Of a stretch of DNA of 50,939 bases, positions 24,482 to 33,875 are shown piece after piece. The stretch's first letter is position 1; each line of letters opens with the position of its first letter. Source of the DNA: Enterocloster bolteae (GTDB taxonomy: Bacteria; Bacillota; Clostridia; Lachnospirales; Lachnospiraceae); contig JAETNT010000028.1 of NCBI GenBank assembly GCA_021772025.1, positions 1-50,939 of the forward strand. The letters are read 5' to 3'. The position numbers and the translations under genes were made by a program. Under the pieces are notes generated by a model. That model did no database searches. It was not told the DNA's origin and saw only the letters and a program-made list of their open reading frames with translations.

Positions 24482-25530
24482 AAATAAAGGAAAATCTTTT
24501 TCCGCCTTCCCTGTTTGCCATTTATTTAGGAGTCCTGCTGCTGATGTCCGGAATCCATACTGGATTAATCGTGTTTATGAACAGGGTCCGGTGGAATGAG
24601 CTGGTGCAGACGATTGTCCCGATGATCTATTGGGGAGTGGTGGCAGTCGGGCTTACCCTGTTTACAAGAAAGAAAATGAAAACAACCTATGAAGAACCCC
24701 TGCACAAAATGGCAGAGGCCACCAGAAAAGTATCAGAAGGGGACTTTTCCGTATATGTGCCGACAATCCATACAGCAGATAAGCTGGATTACCTTGACAT
24801 TATGATTATGGATTTTAACAAGATGGTAGAAGAACTGGGGAGCATTGAGACGCTGAAAACAGATTTTGTTTCCAATGTGTCCCATGAAATGAAAACGCCC
24901 ATTGCCATTATCAAAAATTACGCACAGCTTCTGCGCGTAGGGCAGGTTTCAAAGGAACAGGAGAAGGAATATGCAAAGAATATCGAACAGGCGGCGGCAA
25001 GGCTTTCTTCGCTGATCGGTAATATCCTGAAACTGAATAGGCTGGAACATCAGCGGATTATGCCGGAAGTGGAAACTTATGACGTATGCAGGCAGTTATG
25101 CGAGAGTATCTTTTTGTTTGAGGATGCTCTGGAAGAAAAAGGGATTGAGTGGGAGGCAGATATCGAGGATATAGTATTGATAAAAGCGGATGCAAACCTG
25201 ATGGAGCTGGTGTGGAACAACCTGCTTTCCAATGCGGTAAAATTTACAGATCGGGGAGGCAGCATTACAATCCGGCAGACCTCTGACGAAGACCATATCA
25301 GAATATCAGTGTCTGATACGGGATGCGGAATATCGAAGGAAAGTATGAAACATATCTTTGACAAGTTCTATCAGGGGGATACATCCCATTCCGCGGAGGG
25401 GAACGGACTTGGCCTTGCTCTGGTGAAAAGAGTACTAGAGCTGATGGACGGGGAGATCCAGATCACAAGTGAAGAAGGAAAGGGGAGTACCTTTCTTGTG
25501 ACGCTGCCCGTGACCGGGTCAGCGTCTTAA
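24478..25530 (+). CDS. Sensor histidine kinase
   Basis: The 350-residue kinase has two membrane helices (about 12-33 and 42-62) with almost no extracellular loop, which points to intramembrane sensing. A HAMP region follows, then the HisKA box SHEMKTPIAII with H136, and HATPase blocks NNLLSNAVKF, DTGCGIS and GNGLGLAL. Its ATGA overlap with the response regulator marks a pair. The short loop resembles kinases that sense cell-envelope stress through a partner membrane protein; the gene at 22899 could be that partner. Confidence 0.93.
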   Translation: MKIKENLFPPSLFAIYLGVLLLMSGIHTGLIVFMNRVRWNELVQTIVPMIYWGVVAVGLTLFTRKKMKTTYEEPLHKMAEATRKVSEGDFSVYVPTIHTADKLDYLDIMIMDFNKMVEELGSIETLKTDFVSNVSHEMKTPIAIIKNYAQLLRVGQVSKEQEKEYAKNIEQAAARLSSLIGNILKLNRLEHQRIMPEVETYDVCRQLCESIFLFEDALEEKGIEWEADIEDIVLIKADANLMELVWNNLLSNAVKFTDRGGSITIRQTSDEDHIRISVSDTGCGISKESMKHIFDKFYQGDTSHSAEGNGLGLALVKRVLELMDGEIQITSEEGKGSTFLVTLPVTGSAS

Positions 25531-25540
25531 AGTAGGAGGA

Positions 25541-26122
25541 ATGCAGAAAATGGAAGACAATGGAAGAGGCGAAGTTCTGGAAAAAGAAAAGAAAAATTAT
25601 GTGGGATATGAATATAAAGAGATTACGGCAGATAGCAGTATGGTTTCATTACTTTTGGACGGATATGAAAATTTTGGCTGGAAAGTGAATGACAGCCTGC
25701 CGGGGGATAGTATGGAAGGGAAACCGGGCAGCAGCGGAAGGACGGTAATCCGGCTGAAACGTGACCGCAAGATTCTCAACAAAGCGGAGCTTACCAGACT
25801 ACAGCGGAATTTTGAGGCATGTGTTTCCCAGATACAGATACTGGAACAGAGAAAAACATCGGCAGCAGCAGCTTATGCTATATTACTTGGGGTGTTCGGG
25901 GCAGCCTTTATGGCCGGTTCTACCTTTGCGGTAACAGCACAGCCGCCCCATTATATTTTATGCATCCTGCTTGCCATACCGGGATTTCTGGGCTGGATAT
26001 TTCCGTATTTTCTCTATAAAAAGATTGTAGGGAAACAGACAGAAAAGATTACACCGTTGATTGAGGCGAAATATGATGAGATTTACGAGATATGTGAAAA
26101 AGGAAACAAGATATTATACTAA
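25541..26122 (+). CDS. Two-helix membrane protein, last gene of the two-component operon
   Basis: The 193-residue protein has a soluble N-terminal ~100 residues (YVGYEYKEITADSSMVSLLL, VIRLKRDRKI) followed by two membrane helices (AAAAYAILLGVFGAAFMAG and LCILLAIPGFLGWIFPYFL). A short cytoplasmic tail follows. ATG 25541 lies two bases from AGGAGG and ATG 25550 eleven, so the start is uncertain. Family not recognised. It ends before a clear terminator. Confidence 0.75.
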   Translation: MQKMEDNGRGEVLEKEKKNYVGYEYKEITADSSMVSLLLDGYENFGWKVNDSLPGDSMEGKPGSSGRTVIRLKRDRKILNKAELTRLQRNFEACVSQIQILEQRKTSAAAAYAILLGVFGAAFMAGSTFAVTAQPPHYILCILLAIPGFLGWIFPYFLYKKIVGKQTEKITPLIEAKYDEIYEICEKGNKILY

Positions 26123-26131
26123 TATCGTAAT

Positions 26132-26162
26132 GAGCTGATCAAAACAGCTCAAATTTTTTTTC
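26132..26162 (+). terminator. Rho-independent terminator
   Basis: GAGCTG (26132-26137) pairs with CAGCTC (26145-26150), followed by a run of eight Ts from 26154. It closes the operon 22.2-26.1 kb. Confidence 0.85.
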
Positions 26163-26167
26163 TAATT

Positions 26168-26185
26168 ACGACATATAGCTGTCGT
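26168..26185 (+). promoter_or_regulatory. WYL-regulator operator (copy 2)
   Basis: ACGACA and TGTCGT flank TATAGC, matching copy 1 at 15593-15610 in architecture and in 15 of 18 bases. It lies 42 bases upstream of the DUF1579-like/GNAT start codon. Control by the WYL protein at 15649, 10 kb away, is inferred. Confidence 0.65.
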
Positions 26186-26227
26186 ATACATGTGATAAGA
26201 TACTAAGAAAAAGAGAGGATAAAGTTG

Positions 26228-27310
26228 ATGGGTGAATTTGTGAAAGCATTGCTGGAATGCCGGAAAGCTTCTGGAATTCCGGAGCAATACGACTGGTTTG
26301 CCCCCTTGCTGGGGGACTGGGAGTTTGATTACTATGATGTTAAGGATGGAAAAAGAGGACGTCATGTGGAGGGGGAATGGCTGTTTTGCCGGGTGCTGGA
26401 CGGAACATGTATCGAAGACCTCTTTATATGTCCATCCAGGGCAACAAGGGAGAGTAATCCGCAGCCGGACGGGGAATACGGAGCGGCTATTCGGATGTAT
26501 CAGCCGGAAACGAAAGGCTACGATATGGTTTATACAACAAAAGGAAGTATGACCCGGCTGAGAATACAGAGGGAGGAAGGTATGATTGTCTGTACGGTAT
26601 TGGATAATACCTCTGAAAAATGGGTATTTGACAGGATGGCCAGAGATACCTTTCACTGGAAAAATATAACGGTAATGGAGGACGGTTATTGGAGAACAAA
26701 TTGCGAAGTATTTGCTGTTCGTAGGAAAACCGCTGATTATGGGAAAGTATACGAGGATTGCCCAATCTTTGATACAGGGCGATATCGTCTGCGCTTGGTG
26801 GAAGAGTCTGATGGGGCAGATTTGCTGAAGGTGTATTCTGACGAGAAAGCGGTACTGCTGTTTAATAGTGACAATTGCCATGGAGATACGTTTCATTATA
26901 CATCTCTGGAACGTATGGAAGAAGCAATTCGGTACTGGCTTTGGGAATATAAAAGAAAAGGCTTTGTCAGATGGAGTATTTTTGATCGTGCCATTGGAGA
27001 AGCGGTCGGGACAATCGAGCTGTTTCACAGGGATGCGGAAGATTACTTTACAGAATGTGGTTTGCTGAGGCTGGATCTGCACAGTGATTATGAAAAGAAG
27101 GAGTGTATCAAAGAAATATTGAAGCCCATACTTTCCCCTGCTTTTTTCATGTTTTCCTGCGGAATTCTGGCTACAAAGGCAGTGCCAAAAGCGCGGGAAC
27201 GCACGGAGGCACTGACAGAATTGGGATTTCAGAAAAGACGGGAAGCATTGAGAGGACATGATGGGACGCAGTATGGTTCTTATTGGGTATTGAAAAAAAC
27301 GGAAGCATAA
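26228..27310 (+). CDS. DUF1579-like domain fused to a GNAT-like acetyltransferase domain
   Basis: The 360-residue protein starts at the ATG at 26228 behind GAGAGGA. Residues 1-170 (DWFAPLLGDWEFDYYDVKDG, EGEWLFCRVLDGTCIEDLF, FHWKNITVMEDGYW) form a lipocalin-like DUF1579-type barrel. Residues 175-360 (GRYRLRLVEESDGADLLKVY, GTIELFHRDAEDYFTECGLL, ALTELGFQKRREA) look like a RimJ/RimL-type GNAT. The acetyl-CoA loop is not obvious, so activity is uncertain. Its operator copy links it to the WYL operon, which also encodes a GNAT, suggesting a shared response. Confidence 0.75.
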   Translation: MGEFVKALLECRKASGIPEQYDWFAPLLGDWEFDYYDVKDGKRGRHVEGEWLFCRVLDGTCIEDLFICPSRATRESNPQPDGEYGAAIRMYQPETKGYDMVYTTKGSMTRLRIQREEGMIVCTVLDNTSEKWVFDRMARDTFHWKNITVMEDGYWRTNCEVFAVRRKTADYGKVYEDCPIFDTGRYRLRLVEESDGADLLKVYSDEKAVLLFNSDNCHGDTFHYTSLERMEEAIRYWLWEYKRKGFVRWSIFDRAIGEAVGTIELFHRDAEDYFTECGLLRLDLHSDYEKKECIKEILKPILSPAFFMFSCGILATKAVPKARERTEALTELGFQKRREALRGHDGTQYGSYWVLKKTEA

Positions 27311-27381
27311 AATAAATGAAAATATCAGCTGACGCAGAAAGCGGATTCCAATGAAAAATGATTTATGGGATAGTACAGGGG

Positions 27382-27410
27382 GCATCGTTCAGAAATGGAC
27401 GGTGCTTTTT
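27382..27410 (+). terminator. Rho-independent terminator
   Basis: GCATCGTTC (27382-27390) and GGACGGTGC (27397-27405) form nine pairs (two G-U) around AGAAAT, and TTTTT follows at 27406-27410. Confidence 0.85.
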
Positions 27411-27436
27411 ACTTATTTGGCTATGTAGTTGATAAC

Positions 27437-27684
27437 TGTATTTCTCCATTTCTTTTTTTCTCATCGTTTGGTAAAATGGTCTTATAAATAATGGGATCCC
27501 GTGCGTATACATTGCGTTATTATGAGAAAATAGGTATTTATCAGAAGGGTATTTAACGATTGGAAGGCATTTTGAAGGATTTTACAAGGCCAGGCTTTGC
27601 ATAGAAGAATAGCGGTAAAGGCGGCGCTATGGTTAGAAAATACGGGGGTCTAATGGCTCGCAAGCGCCGAAATAAGGACGGCTG
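27437..27684 (+). pseudogene. Collapsed CMD/MerR/hydrolase locus remnant
   Basis: The stretch TTTGGTAAAATGGTCTTAT near 27469 repeats the CMD promoter region at 13653. A MerR start follows at 27491-27556 (SRAYTLRYYEKIGIYQKG, then stop). Further on, 27606-27647 resembles the hydrolase start at 14672-14724 (MVRKYGG versus MVRKHGK). A short frame, MARKRRNKDG (27652-27684), recalls integrase N-termini. No functional gene remains between 27311 and 27705. Confidence 0.5.
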
Positions 27685-27705
27685 ATACCAATGAGGAGGA
27701 TTGTA

Positions 27706-30687
27706 ATGGGATTATTGTCGCTGCATGATAATGGTTTTTACAAAGAGCTTATAAAGAGAAAAAGTACCAATGCGATTCAATATGCAGGTATCCTGCAGCC
27801 GATAGCGGCGGATACCAATTATCTGCTGGAATATATTAAGGTTCAATTTCCGGAATATCCGGGCCACGATATCCAGCACTCTTACAGGATATTGAGATAT
27901 CTCTCCGATACGCTGAGCGAGCGGGTGATGGAAGGGATGTCTGATACGGAGTTGTTCTGCCTGATTATGGCGGCGCTGTTCCACGATACGGGGATGGCCC
28001 TTTATATGCTGCCTGAAGCCGATCAAATCCGTAAAGAGCATCACAAATTTGCTGCCCGGGTTCTGGATAAGTATTTTGAGGAAAAGGCCGCCATTTTACA
28101 GAACCGGGACAGAATCAAGCTGGCGGTTCAGTTTGCCTGCGAGGCTCATGGTATGGAAATACAGGACGTGTATAACAGCAGCACTTATCAAAAGAGGGAC
28201 AAGATCGATTCCGATAAGGTCCGATATGCGGTGCTGGCCAGTCTGTTAAGAATCGGGGATTTGATGGATTTAGACTCCAACCGGGTCAACGAATTTGCGC
28301 TGTCCAGCTTTTCACCCGGCTTTTCCGGTATTTCCCGGGAGCATAATACCAGGCATTTAAATGTGCAGAAATATTTCTATGATGAAACCACGTTGGAAAT
28401 AGAAGTGCTGGCCGAAAATATAGAGCAGTTCCGCATCTGGTCAGAGTGGCTGGGCTATATGAAGAATGAAATATTACATATCAACTCATATCTGTCACAA
28501 TACGGGATCCGTTTTCCTGTTCCGGTTACCACCATCCATGGAGGAGAGAACGCAAATTTTGAAGTGGAAGAAATACGGTTCGAGATTGATGATTCCGGGG
28601 GGATATGGAAATTACTTTCCCAGTCTATTTATACGGATGCATTAGATTTTTTGCGTGAGCTGGTGCAGAACGCGATTGATGCAACCCTTTTTAAGCTGTA
28701 CTCTGATTCCGGAGCTGTGATGGAGCATATTTCTCCCAGATCCTGGAATACAGAATCGGCCTGCCAGGACATATTTATAGGATATTCGGAAAATCGGAAG
28801 GAGCTGTTCGTGCTGGACTCCGGGATTGGTATGAATCAGTCTGATCTGAAACGTTTTTTGTTTAAGGTTGCCGGTTCCGGATACTCTGAATCGGGGGAAA
28901 GGCTTTTTGCATTTCCCAGTATCGCAAAGTTTGGAATCGGTTTTGTTTCGTGTTTGATTAATGCAAGCGATATTGAGATATTTACAAAGAAGGCAGAGGA
29001 AGAAGCAGTGCATCATGTTTCCCTGGTTGCCAGTAATAATCAGGCGATGATTGAGAATATTTCCCTGGACATGGCGGCAGGCACCACGATCCACTTAAAG
29101 CTAAAGCAGGATTTTACGTACAGTGAAATTGAGAAATACTTGAATACCACATTTTTATATCCCAGCGTTGGAATTACCTGTGTGGACATTGACCGTTTGG
29201 AGCAGGTGTCCAGGCATTTGGAACCGGAGATATTCTTTGACGGAATTTTAGAAAAGCCGTATGAGCTGAGAAAGTATTACCACAACTTTGAGCTGGTGAG
29301 AAAAGGTAAAATAGAACCATATAATAGAAAAGCCAACTTATATGACGATGTATTGGAGAAAGCCGATGATTTGAGGGAAGGGATGGAGGAAAAGAGAACA
29401 TCCTGCAGGGAAGACTCTGATGAGCGGAATTTTGAGGACTTTAAAAGGCAGATACAAGGGCTGGAGAAAAAAGTAAAAGAAAATCAGGAAGAGCTTCCGG
29501 AGTTTCCGCTTCCTGCAGAAACCTTCTCTTTAGAAAAGCTGGTTTCGGGAATAGAGGATTACAGTCAAAAATTAATGGCATTTAAGAAGGACTTGAAAGT
29601 TCTTAAAAAAGAGATAGAACAAAAGAGGGAGCTTCTCAGGTTATCGGCTTCGACGATGAAAAGAACGGAGGTTTCATGGAAGTTCAAATGGAAGTATTGC
29701 ATCTGTGAGCTAAATGAGAATCTTGAAATAGTCAATGTCAGATATATGCAAGAGGCAGTTGATTTGTCTGAAAAAACGGGAATTATTTTCCTTTATCATG
29801 AAGCATGCGATTTTGATGAAGGGTATGAGTATGCTTCCGTAAATGGTTTTTTATTTCATGATGGGAAAGTATGGAACTCAATGGTGAGGGTGGCAGGACA
29901 TTATGAAAACAAGATTTCCCGCACAGATCGTGAAAAAATCTATATAAAGGGATATCAGGACGAGCTGTATTTTGATAGTGATTTGGCGGAAGAGCTTTAC
30001 GAACAAGATATGGAGGAGGATGAGTATGCGGCGCCTTGTGACGAATTTTCAATAGAATCCCTGTTTAAGGCCGTGTGTATTACCAATAATAAAATCTGTT
30101 TTACAGAAGACGCTTCAAGGGATGAACTGGAAGACTTAAGAAAAGGATTTGGGGAAAGAGATACATCAGAAAGTATATTTGATATAGCTCTGTGTTCAAA
30201 CGAAGATTTTGCGAAAGATGCGGATTTTTATATAAAGATCAAGGATATTGAGCAAATAAATAGCAGCGATTCCTTTGTGTTCTGCCAGGACGGGATTCGA
30301 TTTGACAATGCCCCCAGAGGGCTTTTTCCGGCGGGCTTATTTAAGATTTCCTGTAATCTGACTGCAAATGCGCGTCTGCCTTTAAATGTTACCCGCCATA
30401 AGTTTAGTGAAATTGAAGGAGAGATTAAATTTTGGGTTACAGGTCCTGCTTTTGTGATACAGAAATCGATCCTGTCTAACGTAAAGCAGCTTCTTTCTGA
30501 GCTGTCTCTGGAAATGGACATTGAGGAATTGATTCAGGATTATAAAACCGGGGATGTTCTGTCCAGGGCGCTGACGAAACAATTCCGGAAGATGAACGGA
30601 ACAGATCCGGTCAGCTGTGTCAGAAAACAGAGTGTTGTTCCTGCTGACGGGGAGTCCCGGGGACGAAATGGCGGTAAATTTGATTGA
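27706..30687 (+). CDS. HD domain fused to a GHKL (Hsp90-like) ATPase, 993 residues
   Basis: AGGAGG six bases before the ATG at 27706 fixes the start. The N-terminal ~290 residues form an HD domain, with metal ligands H54 (GHDIQHSYR), H93-D94 (ALFHDTGM) and a late aspartate in LLRIGDLMDLD. It should be a phosphohydrolase, possibly on nucleotides. Residues 300-560 carry GHKL motifs: E318 and N322 in ELVQNAIDA, D371 in LDSGIGM, and FGIGFVS near 409, as in Hsp90 and MutL. A charged coiled-coil around residues 555-650 and a long unassigned C-terminal part follow. Both enzymatic cores appear intact. It is 41 bases upstream of a DUF262/DUF1524 gene, a restriction-like partner, which suggests anti-phage defence. 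I know no named system with exactly this pair. Confidence 0.85.
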   Translation: MGLLSLHDNGFYKELIKRKSTNAIQYAGILQPIAADTNYLLEYIKVQFPEYPGHDIQHSYRILRYLSDTLSERVMEGMSDTELFCLIMAALFHDTGMALYMLPEADQIRKEHHKFAARVLDKYFEEKAAILQNRDRIKLAVQFACEAHGMEIQDVYNSSTYQKRDKIDSDKVRYAVLASLLRIGDLMDLDSNRVNEFALSSFSPGFSGISREHNTRHLNVQKYFYDETTLEIEVLAENIEQFRIWSEWLGYMKNEILHINSYLSQYGIRFPVPVTTIHGGENANFEVEEIRFEIDDSGGIWKLLSQSIYTDALDFLRELVQNAIDATLFKLYSDSGAVMEHISPRSWNTESACQDIFIGYSENRKELFVLDSGIGMNQSDLKRFLFKVAGSGYSESGERLFAFPSIAKFGIGFVSCLINASDIEIFTKKAEEEAVHHVSLVASNNQAMIENISLDMAAGTTIHLKLKQDFTYSEIEKYLNTTFLYPSVGITCVDIDRLEQVSRHLEPEIFFDGILEKPYELRKYYHNFELVRKGKIEPYNRKANLYDDVLEKADDLREGMEEKRTSCREDSDERNFEDFKRQIQGLEKKVKENQEELPEFPLPAETFSLEKLVSGIEDYSQKLMAFKKDLKVLKKEIEQKRELLRLSASTMKRTEVSWKFKWKYCICELNENLEIVNVRYMQEAVDLSEKTGIIFLYHEACDFDEGYEYASVNGFLFHDGKVWNSMVRVAGHYENKISRTDREKIYIKGYQDELYFDSDLAEELYEQDMEEDEYAAPCDEFSIESLFKAVCITNNKICFTEDASRDELEDLRKGFGERDTSESIFDIALCSNEDFAKDADFYIKIKDIEQINSSDSFVFCQDGIRFDNAPRGLFPAGLFKISCNLTANARLPLNVTRHKFSEIEGEIKFWVTGPAFVIQKSILSNVKQLLSELSLEMDIEELIQDYKTGDVLSRALTKQFRKMNGTDPVSCVRKQSVVPADGESRGRNGGKFD

Positions 30688-30728
30688 TAAAATTAAGCCG
30701 GTTCTTACAAAGGATAAGGAGGAAAATC

Positions 30729-33104
30729 ATGCAGCCTTATAAAGTTTGGCTATTCTCAGATCTTATTGAAAAAAACAAAAGAGTGTTTAAAGTTCCCGTT
30801 TACCAGCGAAATTATGACTGGTCGAATATACAGTGCGAAAAACTTTATCAGGACATTATGATTGCAAACGAAAGAGATCATAAGCACTTCACAGGAACGA
30901 TAGTGTATATAGTTGGTCTTGACGGCAGCGCATTGAATGAAGTGCTGATTATAGACGGACAGCAGCGTCTTACTACTATGTATATTCTTTTAAAGGCGCT
31001 TTATGATGCGGCAAAAGGCGTATCTGTCAGAATAGAAGCTGAAGTAGAAGAAGTAATGTTTAATCGAAATTGTGAGGAAAAATATAAGCTGAAGTTAAAA
31101 CCCGTGAAAACAGATAATGAACAGCTGATCCTTCTAATTAAAGATAAAATTGATGATATGGATAGAAATTCTAATATCTACAAAAACTATATCACTTTTA
31201 AAAACTTGATTGAAGGCACAATAGCAGCCGGTTATGAGTTAAATGATATTTTAAATGGCATTAAAAAACTTGAAATGGTAGAAATTGTTCTTGATAAATC
31301 TCAAGGTGATGAGCCGCAGAAAATCTTTGAATCAATTAACTCAACAGGGTTAGAGTTAAGCCTGGCGGATTTGATTAGAAACTATCTGCTTATGGATGAT
31401 ACGAATCAGGATGAACTTTACGAGAATTACTGGTCTGTAATCGAAAAGAATGTAGGCTATCGTAATCTGGGAGACTTTGTTATTAATTTTTTAAACTCCC
31501 GGATTAGTAAGTCTGTAAACAGCGAAAATGCATATCGCTTATTTAAGGAGCATTGTGAAGAAAATCATTTGAGCCATGAAGATGTGCTGAAAGAATTGCA
31601 GCGGACATCAAAATATTATGGTGCTTTTATAGGAGAAAATCATTACTACAGCAAGAAAGTATCCGATTATCTGCGAACTTTTTATACCATTAAGCAAACA
31701 ACAATTCTTCCGTTTCTTTTCCGGGTTTTTAATGATTTTGAGGAGAAGAATATTGACGAAGTAACTCTTTGCAGAGTATTAGATTATTTGCTTACCTATC
31801 TTGTCAGAATCACGGCTTGTGAAATTAATAAGAATCTATCCAAGTTTATGAAATCAATGTATGATAGAGTGATGGATGGAAATTATGATAATTACTATGA
31901 AAAATTTGTAATCTTTCTCAATGATTTAAGAGCAAACGACCGGATGCCGACGGATAGGGAATTTAAAGAGGCGCTTATCTATAAGCCGTTATATAAAAAG
32001 CCTATTTGTAAATTTGTACTTTCTGTGATTGAAAATTCTACCAAAGAACATATTGATATTAGTAATCTTACGATAGAGCATATTTTGCCGCAGAAAGAAA
32101 ATGCCGCTGTATGGAAAAAAGAAGTCGGTGATGATTATGGCAGGGTATATGAGTTATACCTGCATACCCTCGGCAACTTGACTATTACAGGGCATAACAG
32201 CGAGCTGGGAACAAAATCGTTTCACGATAAGAAGAATATCATTCGTGATAATTCTAAGGCGAATATTTTAAACAAAGAAGTTTTGTCAGCAGAAAGCTGG
32301 AATGAATCTTCAATTCTGAATAGAGCCAGGGCACTCTCTGATATCTTGATTCGTGAATTTGACTATGTTGAAATGCATTCCGATGTCAGCGAGGCTAATG
32401 AATTAAGTTTTGGTGTTAATAGCGGAATGGACTTTTCCAATACCAGGCCGGAGGGCTTTTTATTCACTGGCGAATATACAAAGGTATCCAGCTGGGTTGA
32501 TTTGCTGACAAAATTCATTAATCTTGCGTATGAGTTAAATACAGAAATATTCAGCGACTTAGCGAAAGCAGATTATTCCATCCCAAATGCAGACAGAGCC
32601 TATATCAGCAATGATGAGAGAAAACTCCGCAAAGCAAAACAGATTAATAACAGTGGAATCTTCTTTGAAACCAATTTATCATCAAATAATATTATTTCGT
32701 TTATTAAGGATTTGCTGACAAAGATGAGCCTGGATGCAGATGATTTCAGCTTTTCACTTTCGGAAGCACCCTTCGATATTAAGGATGAAAATACCTGGTC
32801 AAAGGAGATGCTGTCAGTTGCAAAGCTATTCTATCATTTAATAGAAGAGCTAATCGGCCAATCAAAGATTACGGCATCTGAAATTGAAAAACTGAAAACA
32901 AAAGAATATACGAAGCGATTGTTCAAGGCAGCAGATTATCCGGCAATTGCCGATAACAGAACAGATAATATGGGACATTCTTCTGTCAAGAGATACAGGG
33001 CAAAGGAGCTGCATTTTAATGATAGCAACATTTATATTTCTACGCAGTTTTTTGAGTCTGACAGAAAAAACGTGATTGAATGGTACAAAGAGCATTTGAG
33101 GTGA
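30729..33104 (+). CDS. DUF262/DUF1524 (GmrSD-type) protein
   Basis: The 791-residue protein starts at the ATG at 30729 behind AAGGAGG. The DUF262 domain shows VPVYQRNYDW (residues 22-31) and the DGQQR motif (76-80) that defines the ParB/Srx-like nucleotide-binding site. The DUF1524 HNH-like nuclease is at about 440-520, with LTIEHILPQKE and HTLGNLTITGHNSELG. A further C-terminal ~200 residues (SIPNADRAYISNDERKLRKA, IYISTQFFESD) are unassigned. GmrS/GmrD proteins are type IV restriction enzymes cutting modified phage DNA. All key residues are present. It is co-transcribed with the HD-GHKL ATPase. Confidence 0.88.
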   Translation: MQPYKVWLFSDLIEKNKRVFKVPVYQRNYDWSNIQCEKLYQDIMIANERDHKHFTGTIVYIVGLDGSALNEVLIIDGQQRLTTMYILLKALYDAAKGVSVRIEAEVEEVMFNRNCEEKYKLKLKPVKTDNEQLILLIKDKIDDMDRNSNIYKNYITFKNLIEGTIAAGYELNDILNGIKKLEMVEIVLDKSQGDEPQKIFESINSTGLELSLADLIRNYLLMDDTNQDELYENYWSVIEKNVGYRNLGDFVINFLNSRISKSVNSENAYRLFKEHCEENHLSHEDVLKELQRTSKYYGAFIGENHYYSKKVSDYLRTFYTIKQTTILPFLFRVFNDFEEKNIDEVTLCRVLDYLLTYLVRITACEINKNLSKFMKSMYDRVMDGNYDNYYEKFVIFLNDLRANDRMPTDREFKEALIYKPLYKKPICKFVLSVIENSTKEHIDISNLTIEHILPQKENAAVWKKEVGDDYGRVYELYLHTLGNLTITGHNSELGTKSFHDKKNIIRDNSKANILNKEVLSAESWNESSILNRARALSDILIREFDYVEMHSDVSEANELSFGVNSGMDFSNTRPEGFLFTGEYTKVSSWVDLLTKFINLAYELNTEIFSDLAKADYSIPNADRAYISNDERKLRKAKQINNSGIFFETNLSSNNIISFIKDLLTKMSLDADDFSFSLSEAPFDIKDENTWSKEMLSVAKLFYHLIEELIGQSKITASEIEKLKTKEYTKRLFKAADYPAIADNRTDNMGHSSVKRYRAKELHFNDSNIYISTQFFESDRKNVIEWYKEHLR

Positions 33105-33250
33105 TTTTTTCAGCCTGAAATCATTAACGCTGATAAACAGGATGCAAACAAGAGCAGAAAAACATCACCACATAGACAGGTCTTTGATGTGCGAGGTATA
33201 GTGCCGCAATACCCCATCCACTGCATCGATTTCGTGGACGGGGTTTGAAA

Positions 33251-33664
33251 CTATGAAATCTGCTCCAGGAGTTCCGAAGGAGTGAGAAGCGGAATGCCAA
33301 ATTCTTCAAAGTCCTTTTTATTGCGGGTAAGGATGTAATCACAGCGGATGGATTTTGCACAGGTTGCCACGAGGCAGTCTTCAAAATCTTTTGCTTTTTT
33401 CTGGAATGCGGTAAGGACATCATTGTTTGTGACACTGCATACCTTTACGATTTCCAACAGCTTTCCGACAGCTTTATAAGCGAGGTCGGTATTGTGGGTG
33501 TATTTTCTGACCAGATAATAAATATCAGTAACAGAGGAAGCTGATACGAAGCCGTCAATCCGGTGTTCTTCACAGAGGCTTAAGACTTTACAGGAATCAT
33601 CGACAAACGGTTCCAGCTCCAGCAGCACATCAAGGATGACATTGGTATCACACATGATCTTCAT
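33251..33664 (-). CDS. PIN-domain toxin (VapC-like)
   Basis: The 137-residue PIN protein starts at the ATG at 33664, inside the antitoxin gene. Acidic metal-binding residues are seen in MCDTNVILD (first aspartate), DFEDCLVA (conserved E/D pair) and the late aspartate of RCDYILTRNKKDF. It should act as a metal-dependent ribonuclease cutting tRNA, rRNA or mRNA. A 17-base overlap with the antitoxin gene couples their translation. Confidence 0.87.
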   Translation of the reverse strand: MKIMCDTNVILDVLLELEPFVDDSCKVLSLCEEHRIDGFVSASSVTDIYYLVRKYTHNTDLAYKAVGKLLEIVKVCSVTNNDVLTAFQKKAKDFEDCLVATCAKSIRCDYILTRNKKDFEEFGIPLLTPSELLEQIS

Positions 33665-33875
33665 ACTGTGACAGCCTCTCCTCTCTGACGGAATCAAGAT
33701 CAAGGTCGGCAGGTACGCCTTTTAGCATCCCACGGAGGGAATCCACGGCCGAAATCTGAGGATTTATTACTTTTGCGATGGTTTTCCCATTACGGGTGAT
33801 AAAAATATCCTCTTTTGCAATCAGTTCAAGGTATTTTCCAAAATGGGTTTTAAATTCTGTTGCAGTAACAATCAT
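33648..33875 (-). CDS. Phd/YefM-family antitoxin
   Basis: The 75-residue protein has the Phd fold N-terminus (VTATEFKTHFGKYLELIAKE, then IFITRNGKTIAKVI) that dimerises and binds DNA. The acidic C-terminal tail (DLDLDSVREERLSQYED) would wrap the PIN toxin. AAGGAGG precedes its start on the minus strand. Autoregulation of the pair is typical. Confidence 0.88.
   Translation of the reverse strand: MIVTATEFKTHFGKYLELIAKEDIFITRNGKTIAKVINPQISAVDSLRGMLKGVPADLDLDSVREERLSQYEDHV

Noticed and set aside
26162..27385. 407-residue open frame on the minus strand
   Set aside because: It lies antisense to the DUF1579-like/GNAT gene, starts and ends in intergenic DNA with no ribosome binding site, and has no recognisable domain. 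It is a shadow frame.
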